Shown here: in pieces, positions 1 to 5,106 of the stretch
Layout: each line of letters opens with the position of its first letter
Position numbering within the stretch: position 1 is the stretch's first letter
From: Hyphomonas sp.
GTDB lineage: Bacteria; Pseudomonadota; Alphaproteobacteria; Caulobacterales; Hyphomonadaceae
Reading direction: 5' to 3'
Length of the DNA: 5,106 nt
Assembly (NCBI GenBank): GCA_003486945.1
Contig: DNFL01000114.1
Span: 1-5,106 of the forward strand
Program-made: the position numbers and the translations under genes
The notes under the pieces: generated by a model
Database searches by the model: none
What the model saw: only the letters and a program-made list of their open reading frames with translations
Told to the model about the DNA's origin: nothing

Positions 1-1
1 G

Positions 2-841
2 GAATTTGAGCAACTCTGCGCCGTTTCTCTCGTGACCCAGACACACGCAATCCTGATGCGCGATGTTCTCGAACTCACGCCTCACGCCGCTATCGGATTG
101 TCACTCGGTGAAAGCAATGCGCTTTTCGCATTCGGTTTCTGGAAGGATATGGGCGGTCTGCTGGACGACATCGAATCTGCGGCCATGTACGAGCGCCACC
201 TCGGCGGCACATTCGAAACGGCCAAAGATGCCTGGGGCCCGAACGTACCCTCCGACTGGACGAACTGGCGCGTGCGGGCACCCATAGACCGTGTACGCAC
301 AGAAGTCCGCCAGGCTCCCAATGTCGAGATCACGATCATCTATACTGACGATGATTGCATGATCGGCGGCCCCGCCGATGCTTGCCGCGCCGTCTGCCAG
401 CGCCTTGGCAATGGCGCCGGAACCCTGATGCATCAGCACCTGATCGTGCACGCCAACGCGATGGAACCCTTTGCAGACAAATGGCGAGAGCTTCACTCGC
501 GCCCCGTCTCACGAGTTCCCGGCATCCGCCTTTATGCGAATGCCGTCAACGCCGCCTACACGCCCACAAAGGCCCGCGTTGCAGATATGCTCACCCGGCA
601 AGCCGTCGCCACAGTCGATTTCCCAGCGACGGTGCGTCAGGCATGGGAGGACGGCGTACGCACCTTTGTCGAACTTGGCCCCCGCGATACGCTCACCCAG
701 AGCATCCGTCAGGTACTCGCTGGCAAGCCGCACAACGCAATCGCAGTTGACCGCGTGGAAACGGCTGAACTCTCACAGATCGCAGAACTCACGGCGACCT
801 TGTTTGCTCTCGGCTATCCCGTGCGCATCGAACGGATCGCC
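2..841 (+). other. Acyltransferase (AT) domain of the synthase, N-terminus cut off
   Basis: The nucleophile-elbow motif GLSLGES places the catalytic Ser24 at bases 101-103. The sequence LIVHANAMEPF fits the catalytic-His motif of the malonyl/acyl transferase family (usually ...FHS..MEP), giving His140 at bases 449-451. VELGPRDTLTQSI near residues 213-225 matches the C-terminal ELGP..TLT signature. The stretch after the serine (NALFAFGFW..., then an acidic helix and DAWGP near residue 66-70) resembles, from memory, the AT of thraustochytrid OrfB and PfaB-type proteins more than FabD. The usual malonyl-binding Arg about 25 residues after the Ser is not obvious: position 49 is Ser, and Arg55 is the nearest candidate. 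Substrate choice (malonyl loading versus transfer or release of a finished acyl chain) is therefore open. Confidence 0.82.
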
Positions 842-3457
842 GCACGCATGGATGAGGCGCGCGCCAATCCGTGGCACACGGCGCAGCCCTATCGTATCAG
901 CCGTCCTGCACACTCTGCCCGACCAGTCCTCCCTGTACGGACGAGCGCTGAAACCGGCCTTCCTCGCGCCCCCGGCCTGCCGCCGCCGGCCTACGCACCG
1001 GCCATAGCGGAAACGCCTGCAAAAGGCCCGCAGCCCTTCCCTCCCCCGCCTGGCGGATCTCCGGCCCGAAAGGCGCCGGCCCCTGTTGCTGTCCTTTCGG
1101 GAACTCAATCCCTGCTGAAGTACAACCCTGCAGGCAAATCCTGGGACAGGCCTGAAGTTGAAGCCTCCGCCCGCGGACCAATGTCCGCTTTCTTCGGTGA
1201 CGCATACGCCGCGCAGGACCAGTATGCCCGCAATGTTCGCTTGCCGGCATCGCCACTCCTGCTCGTCGACCGGATCACCGGCATTGATGCAGAGCCAATC
1301 ACGGAAGGCGCCGGCCGCATCTGGACCGAAACGGATTTGAAAACCGGTGACTGGTTCCTTCAGAACGGCCGCGTCCGCCCCGGACCGCTGATCGAGTGCG
1401 GACAGGCCGATCTCACGCTCATCGGCTGGATGGGCGCAGACCTGAAGAACAAGGGCGAACGTGTCTACCGCCTTCTCGGCTGCGAGATCACCTTCCATGA
1501 AGGCGGACTGCCCGAGGCTGGTGACACACTCCGATTCCAAATCGAAATCACGCAGCATGCGACCTTTGCCGGCGTGAGAATGTTCTTCTTCCAGTATGAC
1601 TGCACAACCGGCGGGCGCCCCACATTCTCTGTTCGTCAGGGACAGGCAGGCTTCTTCACCGATGAAGAACTCGCAAACGGCAAGGGCGTCGCCTGGGATG
1701 CCGCCTCGTCCCCGCCGCCCACGGCGAACGCCGCTGCAATCGACATTGCGCGGGCAAGCCGCAAGCGCGCATTCTCCGCGGCAGACATCGCTGCCTTCCG
1801 GCGCGGTGATGCCTATGCCTGCTTCGGCGAAGGTTTTGAACTCTGCGCCGCTCAATCCTTCCCAGCGCATCTGCCAGACGGCAAGCTCGCCTTTTTCGAC
1901 AGTGTCGATGCCTTCGATCCCGGCGGCGGCCCGTGGAAGCGCGGATACCTTCGCGCCCGCGCCCGCGTTCCAAAGGATGCGTGGTTCTATGACGGTCACT
2001 TCCACAACGATCCCTGCATGCCCGGCACGCTGATGGCGGAGGCAGCGGTTCAGGCGCTCGAATTCCATGCTGCCGCACTCGGCATGACGCAGGAACGAGA
2101 CGGGTATGTGTTCGAACCCGTTCCGGGCGAAACCGCGAAGTTCATCTGCCGGGGTCAGGTCATTCCGGATACGGATCATGACGTGACGTATGAAGTGTTC
2201 ATCGATGAAATCATCGACGGTGAAACACCAAAAATCTTCGGCGCGCTGCTGGCCCGCTCCGATGGACGCAAGGTATTCTACTGTCCGCGCTTCGGCATCC
2301 GCCTGCGCCGGAAATGGGCGACGCCCCGGGTATCTGCCTCAACACTGCGCGTCGGGCCTCAGGGTGAAAGCTACGGCGATCAGGATGCATTGCTGGAATG
2401 TGCGAACGGTGCCCCTTCGCGCGCGTTTGGCGAAATGTATGCGCGCTTCGACCGTGAAGGCCGCGTCCCGCGCCTGCCGCAGCCGCCTTATCACGTCATG
2501 TCGCGTGTCACCAAAGTCTCCACCCGGCCGGGTACGCGCCAGACCGGCGCCTACATCCGCGCGGAATACGACATCCCGCCGGACGCGTGGTATTTCGCCG
2601 ACAACCGCTCCGGCGCCATGCCCTTCGCCGTGCTGAACGAAATCGTGCTGCAGCCTTGTGGCTGGCTCGCCAGCCATTGCGGCTTTGCGCTGGAAGGCGG
2701 CGACCGGTTCCGCAACCTTGAAGGAGACGGCCGCGTCCTGCGCTCTGTCACGCCGAGGGACGGAACCATCATCGTCGATACGACCCTCTCGAGCTTCTCC
2801 AAGGTCGGACCGATGACCATCGTGGCTTTCGACGTTGCAGCAAAACTCGCAAGCGGCGAACCCGTGATGGAACTCGCAACTCGCTTCGGCTTCTTCCCGG
2901 CGGCTGCCCTTGTCCGCCAGGCGGGTCTTGCCGCGACTGCAGACGACAAGGCCTGGCTCACGCTTCCGCCTTCGCTGAATGATATCTCTCCAGAAGACGC
3001 ACGTCTTGCGTCCGGTCAGCTCGCTATGCTTGACCGTGCAGACTACTTCGATCCGACCGGCGGCAGCGCAGGCCTCGGCCTCATTCGTGGCCGGCAGGCC
3101 GTTGATCCGTATGCGTGGTATTTCAAGGCGCACTTCTTTAACGATCCGGTCCAGCCCGGCTCACTCGGTCTCGACGCCCTCGAACAACTCCTTATGCGTG
3201 CGGTCATTCTCAAAGCAGGCCCCGAAGCCCTCAAAGGCGCCGTTGCCGAAACACCTGCTAATGGAGAGCGCGTGAAATGGTCCTATCGCGGGCAGGTCAC
3301 GCCGGAAAAGAAAGAAGTCACAACGGTTATCGAACTTCTCAGCCTTGAACGCACTGTAAATCGTCTTGTCGCCACAGCCCGCGGATCGCTCTGGTGCGAC
3401 GGTCTGCGTATCTACGAAGCAAACCCGATCTCGCTCGCGTTCCGCTTCCCTGGCTAG
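2..3457 (+). CDS. PUFA/secondary-lipid synthase subunit, C-terminal part: AT-DH-DH (5' truncated by window)
   Basis: The frame is open from base 2 to the TAG at 3455-3457. The first start-like codon (GTG at 32) lies inside the AT domain only 23 codons before the catalytic serine, so it is not the true start; the gene begins left of the window. Residues are numbered from that GTG. Order: AT (to about 270, GLSLGES with Ser24), proline-rich linker (about 291-352), then four hot-dog repeats forming two FabA-like double hot-dog dehydratases (about 385-760 and 800-1138). The second and fourth repeats carry the catalytic motifs (GHFHNDPCMPG, His656; AHFFNDPVQPG, His1034). From family knowledge, this domain order matches the back of KS-CLF-AT-DH-DH subunits such as myxobacterial Pfa3, whereas gammaproteobacterial PfaC lacks the AT and keeps a separate PfaB. 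No acylglycerol-phosphate acyltransferase or enoyl reductase follows; the chain ends directly after the fourth repeat. The expected role is building polyunsaturated acyl chains on ACPs in the cytosol; the product cannot be deduced. Alternative: a related secondary-lipid synthase with another product. Confidence 0.9.
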   Translation, partial: EFEQLCAVSLVTQTHAILMRDVLELTPHAAIGLSLGESNALFAFGFWKDMGGLLDDIESAAMYERHLGGTFETAKDAWGPNVPSDWTNWRVRAPIDRVRTEVRQAPNVEITIIYTDDDCMIGGPADACRAVCQRLGNGAGTLMHQHLIVHANAMEPFADKWRELHSRPVSRVPGIRLYANAVNAAYTPTKARVADMLTRQAVATVDFPATVRQAWEDGVRTFVELGPRDTLTQSIRQVLAGKPHNAIAVDRVETAELSQIAELTATLFALGYPVRIERIAARMDEARANPWHTAQPYRISRPAHSARPVLPVRTSAETGLPRAPGLPPPAYAPAIAETPAKGPQPFPPPPGGSPARKAPAPVAVLSGTQSLLKYNPAGKSWDRPEVEASARGPMSAFFGDAYAAQDQYARNVRLPASPLLLVDRITGIDAEPITEGAGRIWTETDLKTGDWFLQNGRVRPGPLIECGQADLTLIGWMGADLKNKGERVYRLLGCEITFHEGGLPEAGDTLRFQIEITQHATFAGVRMFFFQYDCTTGGRPTFSVRQGQAGFFTDEELANGKGVAWDAASSPPPTANAAAIDIARASRKRAFSAADIAAFRRGDAYACFGEGFELCAAQSFPAHLPDGKLAFFDSVDAFDPGGGPWKRGYLRARARVPKDAWFYDGHFHNDPCMPGTLMAEAAVQALEFHAAALGMTQERDGYVFEPVPGETAKFICRGQVIPDTDHDVTYEVFIDEIIDGETPKIFGALLARSDGRKVFYCPRFGIRLRRKWATPRVSASTLRVGPQGESYGDQDALLECANGAPSRAFGEMYARFDREGRVPRLPQPPYHVMSRVTKVSTRPGTRQTGAYIRAEYDIPPDAWYFADNRSGAMPFAVLNEIVLQPCGWLASHCGFALEGGDRFRNLEGDGRVLRSVTPRDGTIIVDTTLSSFSKVGPMTIVAFDVAAKLASGEPVMELATRFGFFPAAALVRQAGLAATADDKAWLTLPPSLNDISPEDARLASGQLAMLDRADYFDPTGGSAGLGLIRGRQAVDPYAWYFKAHFFNDPVQPGSLGLDALEQLLMRAVILKAGPEALKGAVAETPANGERVKWSYRGQVTPEKKEVTTVIELLSLERTVNRLVATARGSLWCDGLRIYEANPISLAFRFPG
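902..1087 (+). other. Proline/alanine-rich interdomain linker
   Basis: Residues about 291-352 are dominated by Pro, Ala, Gly and Ser, including the runs GLPPPAYAP and PFPPPPGG, and have no hydrophobic core pattern. The stretch separates the AT from the first dehydratase repeat and is most simply a flexible or extended tether. The reading frame continues cleanly through it, so it is not a frameshifted or intergenic segment. Confidence 0.7.
1184..2311 (+). other. Dehydratase 1: FabA-like double hot-dog (pseudo-repeat plus catalytic repeat)
   Basis: The first repeat (about residues 385-545) opens with LPASPLLLVDRITG, the typical N-terminal FabA-like helix region. It has Gly446 (with Asn445 beside it) five residues after Trp441, where the active repeats carry His, so it is a pseudo-repeat. 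The second repeat (about 610-760) contains WFYDGHFHNDPCMPGTLMAE. His656 (bases 1997-1999) fits the FabA His70 position, and Glu670 (bases 2039-2041), 14 residues later, fits Asp84. A Glu there recalls FabZ rather than FabA. In the FabA/FabZ family the His of one hot-dog works with the acid of the partner hot-dog, so the functional acid may instead come from the first repeat (Glu455 or Asp460). The role is dehydration of beta-hydroxyacyl-ACP. Confidence 0.82.
2429..3445 (+). other. Dehydratase 2: FabA-like double hot-dog (pseudo-repeat plus catalytic repeat)
   Basis: The third repeat (about residues 800-960) has LPQPPYHVMSRVT, parallel to the opening of repeat one, and WYFADNRSGAMPFAVLNE, where Asn858 (bases 2603-2605) replaces the catalytic His; this segment is characteristic of PUFA-synthase dehydratases. 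The fourth repeat (about 990-1138) has WYFKAHFFNDPVQPGSLGLD with His1034 (bases 3131-3133) and Asp1048 (bases 3173-3175) at the exact FabA spacing of 14. The FDP..GG segments at about residues 628-632 and 1006-1011 confirm that repeats two and four are duplicates of each other. The FabA-like His/Asp pair would suit a dehydratase/isomerase, but Glu870 of the third repeat could also be the partner acid. The assignment of isomerase activity is inference. Confidence 0.82.
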
Positions 3458-3458
3458 C
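3453..3458. other. Interlocked convergent stop codons in a GCTAGC palindrome
   Basis: The + strand synthase ends with TAG at 3455-3457 and the - strand PPTase ends with TAG read from 3456 to 3454. The two genes thus overlap tail to tail by four bases (CTAG), inside the six-base palindrome GCTAGC. No intergenic space exists for a terminator: any termination signal for either transcript must lie inside the coding sequence of the other. No GC hairpin followed by a T tract was seen near this junction. Confidence 0.85.
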
Positions 3459-4131
3459 TGGCCCTGCGCGCAAGGCTCAGCGCCAACTCGCCCGCCTGAT
3501 GCGCCCAGACATCGAAGGACTTTCCGAACGCGTGCAAGCGCCCCTGAGCGCCGCCGCCATACATCGCTGCTGGAATCTGTATGCTCTTAGGACCAGCCCG
3601 AAACCCTTCTCCAGTCGCTTTCAGGACCGCTTCCTTCACCGTCCACATCCGGAAAAAGTTCTTCAGCGCTGCTTCGCCCGCAAGCGCTTCCAGAAACGCC
3701 GATCGCTCGTCATCGCCGCACACCATGCCGAGCATGGCTTTCCAATCGATCTCGCGGACAATCTCAACATCAGCGCCGATCATTGAAGGTGCAGGGTCTG
3801 CTGCCACGAACGTCCATAGCCCTTTGTTGGACACAGACACCGCAAATCCTTGCGGCTCGATCAGCAACGGCGCGCCGTTTTCATTTGCCGCAAGCTGAAC
3901 CGTGACGGGATCGTACGTCAGCAACGCCCCGATCAGCTCCCGGCGCAGGACAAGCGACCTCTCGAGTTCATCTCGCCGGGCATCACTCTTAAGCCGCGCC
4001 AAGCGCTCCCGTTCAGCCGGCGTGAGGACGCCGGCCAACTCCCGGCCTGGCGCCGCCTCAGCAACGCCAAGCGCGCATCCCGGATAGCCGACAAGGCCCG
4101 CCGGTTCGAAAGGATCAGTCCAGATCGTCAT
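3454..4131 (-). CDS. Sfp-type 4'-phosphopantetheinyl transferase (PfaE-like)
   Basis: The 225-residue protein has the size of single-domain Sfp/Gsp-type PPTases. These convert apo-ACP to holo-ACP by moving phosphopantetheine from coenzyme A to a serine, with Mg2+. The family signatures are present: IGADVE (residues 118-123, with Asp121 and Glu123 as metal ligands) and FFRMWTVKEAVLKATGEG (159-176, with Trp163, Lys166 and Glu167). Upstream of the first, SVSNKGLW (about 99-106) aligns with the SHSG.W segment of Sfp but has Asn102 in place of His. An N-terminal basic segment (ERERLARLKSDARRDE, about 40-55) and RRELIGALL follow the usual layout. The ATG at 4131-4129 is the first possible start: an in-frame TGA lies 13 codons upstream (4173-4171) with no start codon between. 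The only purine run before it (AGAGA, 4138-4134) is weak and very close. Its position next to the megasynthase strongly suggests a dedicated role in activating its ACP repeats. Confidence 0.92.
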   Translation of the reverse strand: MTIWTDPFEPAGLVGYPGCALGVAEAAPGRELAGVLTPAERERLARLKSDARRDELERSLVLRRELIGALLTYDPVTVQLAANENGAPLLIEPQGFAVSVSNKGLWTFVAADPAPSMIGADVEIVREIDWKAMLGMVCGDDERSAFLEALAGEAALKNFFRMWTVKEAVLKATGEGFRAGPKSIQIPAAMYGGGAQGRLHAFGKSFDVWAHQAGELALSLARRAS

Positions 4132-4353
4132 GATCTCTATTTGAAACCGGTTCGGCGTGCGGGAACAGTATCAATTCAGTGCAAGACAAACTTCGCCCAA
4201 AGTGCATTCGGGGGAATTGCCGGAGAATTACTCGCCTTCAGCGGGAGTATAGTTGAGTTCCACTTGGACGCCCTCTCTCAAATATGCGCCTCGCAAGACA
4301 TCAGCATCCTCAATAGGCCCGCAAAATCCGGCTGATTTGCACCCTGCGGCATC

Positions 4354-4381
4354 GTGAGGCGCAGCGACTTACGCCTCGCTG
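4354..4381 (+). other. Two overlapping, mutually exclusive short hairpins
   Basis: GTGAGGCG (4354-4361) can pair with CGCCTCGC (4372-4379) as an eight-pair stem with one G-T wobble and a ten-base loop. CAGCGA (4362-4367) can instead pair perfectly with TCGCTG (4376-4381) around an eight-base loop. The two right arms share 4376-4379, so only one stem can form at a time. Neither is followed by a T tract. This could be a leader switch or simply chance in GC-rich DNA. Confidence 0.25.
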
Positions 4382-4474
4382 GGGCGAAGTATTGCCGCTC
4401 CTGTTCTATTATGGCTTTACTTGAACGGGGCCGGGGGCGCCCCACCCTGCCGCGCTGCGCCGGCGCCTCGCCCC

Positions 4475-4482
4475 GGAAGGGA
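4475..4482 (+). promoter_or_regulatory. Ribosome binding site for the BON/OmpA-type gene
   Basis: GGAAGGGA at 4475-4482 is a strong purine-rich Shine-Dalgarno-like sequence ending six bases before the ATG at 4489 (eight bases if only GGAAGG is counted). It decides the start: an in-frame ATG at 4411, with no stop between, would add 26 residues (Arg/Gly/Pro-rich), but it follows a pyrimidine-rich stretch with no such site. Confidence 0.65.
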
Positions 4483-4488
4483 CCACGC

Positions 4489-5106
4489 ATGAGCTTCGAT
4501 CCGCCTCCGACGCATGTCGCGGTCACGAAGACTGTGCGCCGGTTCCGTGCGGCGAACGGCGATGGTCTGGGTTTCTTTCCGTTCGGACTCCTGCCTGTCA
4601 TCGGCCTCGCTCTGCTCCTGCTCGTCGGATGGACTGCGCTAGCGCCGAGCAGTATCGAGCGCACGGCGCTTCAGACTGCGCAGCGCGTCGTCGATGACGC
4701 AGGCGCGACCTGGGCAAGAGTTGAAGCGTCCGGCCAGTGGATCACCGTCACAGGCAATCCGCCGACTCCAGAGGCGGGTCAGCGCCTTACCAAGGCAATT
4801 CGTCAGGCAAAAGCGCCCACTTGGCTCGGGTCTGCACGGCCGGTCACGCAAGTCACCGCCAGGTTCGGTCCTGAAACACCCGGTGCGGGCAGTCTGGCAG
4901 CGGGCGCCCCTCAATCCGGCTCGGCCCCGGAATATCTCTACCGCTTGTCAGGCTCGACACTCACCCTCGACGGGCGCATGCCGGACATCGCAACCCGCGA
5001 TGCTGTCATCGACGCGGCAAATGACAATCGGCCGACGCATATCGAAGAGGTCATCAGCAATCTCGAGCCGCTCGGAACAGCAACACCGTCCGGCTTCCCG
5101 GAAATG
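4489..5106 (+). CDS. Membrane-anchored BON-domain protein, likely OmpA family (3' truncated by window)
   Basis: The frame is open from the ATG at 4489 to the last base, giving 206 residues of an incomplete protein. A short positively charged N-terminus (KTVRRFR near residues 14-20) is followed by one hydrophobic segment (about 29-52, containing GLLPVIGLALLLLVGW). That predicts an inner-membrane anchor or uncleaved signal with the rest in the periplasm; no lipobox Cys is present. Residues about 55-128 read as a BON-like domain (ALQTAQRVVDDAGATWARVE, then WITVTGNPPTPEAGQRL), and about 148-200 as a second, with STLTLDGRMPDIATRDAVID repeating the beta-strand/Gly/Pro/helix pattern. They are separated by a Gly/Ala/Ser/Pro linker. 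From family knowledge, such BON repeats often precede a C-terminal OmpA peptidoglycan-binding domain, as in mycobacterial ArfA/OmpATb; here that domain would lie beyond the window and is inferred. It is divergently transcribed from the PPTase and has no evident link to lipid synthesis. Confidence 0.72.
   Translation, partial: MSFDPPPTHVAVTKTVRRFRAANGDGLGFFPFGLLPVIGLALLLLVGWTALAPSSIERTALQTAQRVVDDAGATWARVEASGQWITVTGNPPTPEAGQRLTKAIRQAKAPTWLGSARPVTQVTARFGPETPGAGSLAAGAPQSGSAPEYLYRLSGSTLTLDGRMPDIATRDAVIDAANDNRPTHIEEVISNLEPLGTATPSGFPEM

Larger units (their letters stand above)
4132..4488. other. Divergent intergenic region, 357 bases, mostly without recognisable signal
   Basis: This lies between the starts of the - strand PPTase and the + strand BON-type gene, so promoters for both should be here. 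I could not find a convincing -35/-10 pair in either direction. The left two-thirds (about 4140-4340) is less GC-rich than the flanking genes. The right third contains paired hairpins (4354-4381) and a very GC-rich stretch (about 4427-4473) with the ten-base palindrome GGGGCGCCCC at 4434-4443, which has no T tract and so is not a typical intrinsic terminator. No tRNA or conserved small RNA was recognised. Confidence 0.6.

Noticed and set aside
32..34. GTG as the true start of the synthase gene
   Set aside because: It falls inside the AT fold only 23 residues before the catalytic serine, with no ribosome binding site, and the same frame is open to the window edge.
773..2179. 468-codon open frame on the - strand
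   Set aside because: It lies wholly antisense to the AT linker and first dehydratase, whose protein has clear family motifs. Its translation has no recognisable domain. Long antisense frames are common in GC-rich coding DNA.
2339..3133. 264-codon open frame on the - strand
   Set aside because: Antisense shadow of the second dehydratase, with no recognisable motif in its translation.
4407..4412. TATTAT as a -10 promoter element for the BON-type gene
   Set aside because: No -35-like hexamer occurs at 16-18 bases upstream (about 4383-4390). The TTGCCG at 4392 is only nine bases away, so there is no usable promoter pair.
4427..4443. GC-rich inverted repeat as an intrinsic terminator
   Set aside because: GGGGCGCCCC at 4434-4443 leaves almost no loop and is followed by ACCCTGCC rather than a T tract. 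It also lies upstream of a gene start, not after a gene end.
4411..4488. Upstream in-frame ATG (4411) as the start of the BON-type gene
   Set aside because: The frame is open, but there is no ribosome binding site before 4411, and the extra residues are Arg/Gly/Pro-rich. The ATG at 4489 has GGAAGGGA at good spacing.
4278..4664. 128-codon - strand frame spanning the intergenic region and the start of the BON-type gene
   Set aside because: Arg/Pro/Ser-rich translation with no domain. It overlaps the start, the ribosome binding site and the membrane segment of a better-supported + strand gene.
4639..4914. 91-codon - strand frame
   Set aside because: Antisense to the BON-like region of the + strand gene, with no recognisable motif.

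Overview
The window looks like chromosomal DNA from a fairly GC-rich proteobacterium. A marine alphaproteobacterium (Hyphomonadaceae-like) is my best guess, based only on base composition, codon use and the style of the last gene, so this is a weak inference. No RNA gene, CRISPR array, insertion sequence or phage feature was seen.

Layout: (1) positions 2-3457, + strand: the 3' part of a very large multidomain gene whose 5' end lies before the window. It encodes an acyltransferase (AT) domain, a proline-rich linker and two tandem FabA-like double hot-dog dehydratases. This is the C-terminal half of a type I polyunsaturated-fatty-acid (PUFA)/secondary-lipid synthase subunit. (2) 3454-4131, - strand: a Sfp-type 4'-phosphopantetheinyl transferase (PPTase), convergent with the synthase; the two stop codons share the tetranucleotide CTAG. 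(3) 4132-4488: a 357-base divergent intergenic region with little recognisable signal apart from two mutually exclusive short hairpins and a good ribosome binding site at its right end. (4) 4489-5106, + strand: the 5' part of a membrane-anchored protein with two BON-like segments, probably the front of an OmpA-family envelope protein. It runs off the right edge.

The first two genes form one functional unit. The PPTase would attach the phosphopantetheine arm to the acyl carrier proteins of the megasynthase. The AT and dehydratase domains would act on acyl chains carried on that arm: AT for loading or transfer, and the dehydratases for forming, and possibly isomerising, the double bonds that are retained in the product. 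The ketosynthase, chain-length factor, ACP repeats, ketoreductase and enoyl reductase expected for such a system are not in the window; they should lie to the left. The BON/OmpA-type gene appears unrelated to lipid synthesis and probably marks the edge of the cluster.

The most notable points are the AT-DH-DH fusion in one chain, the distribution of catalytic His and acidic residues among the four hot-dog repeats, the interlocked stop codons, and an Asn in place of the usual His in the PPTase. This is a recognisable family with some unusual details, not a clearly new system.
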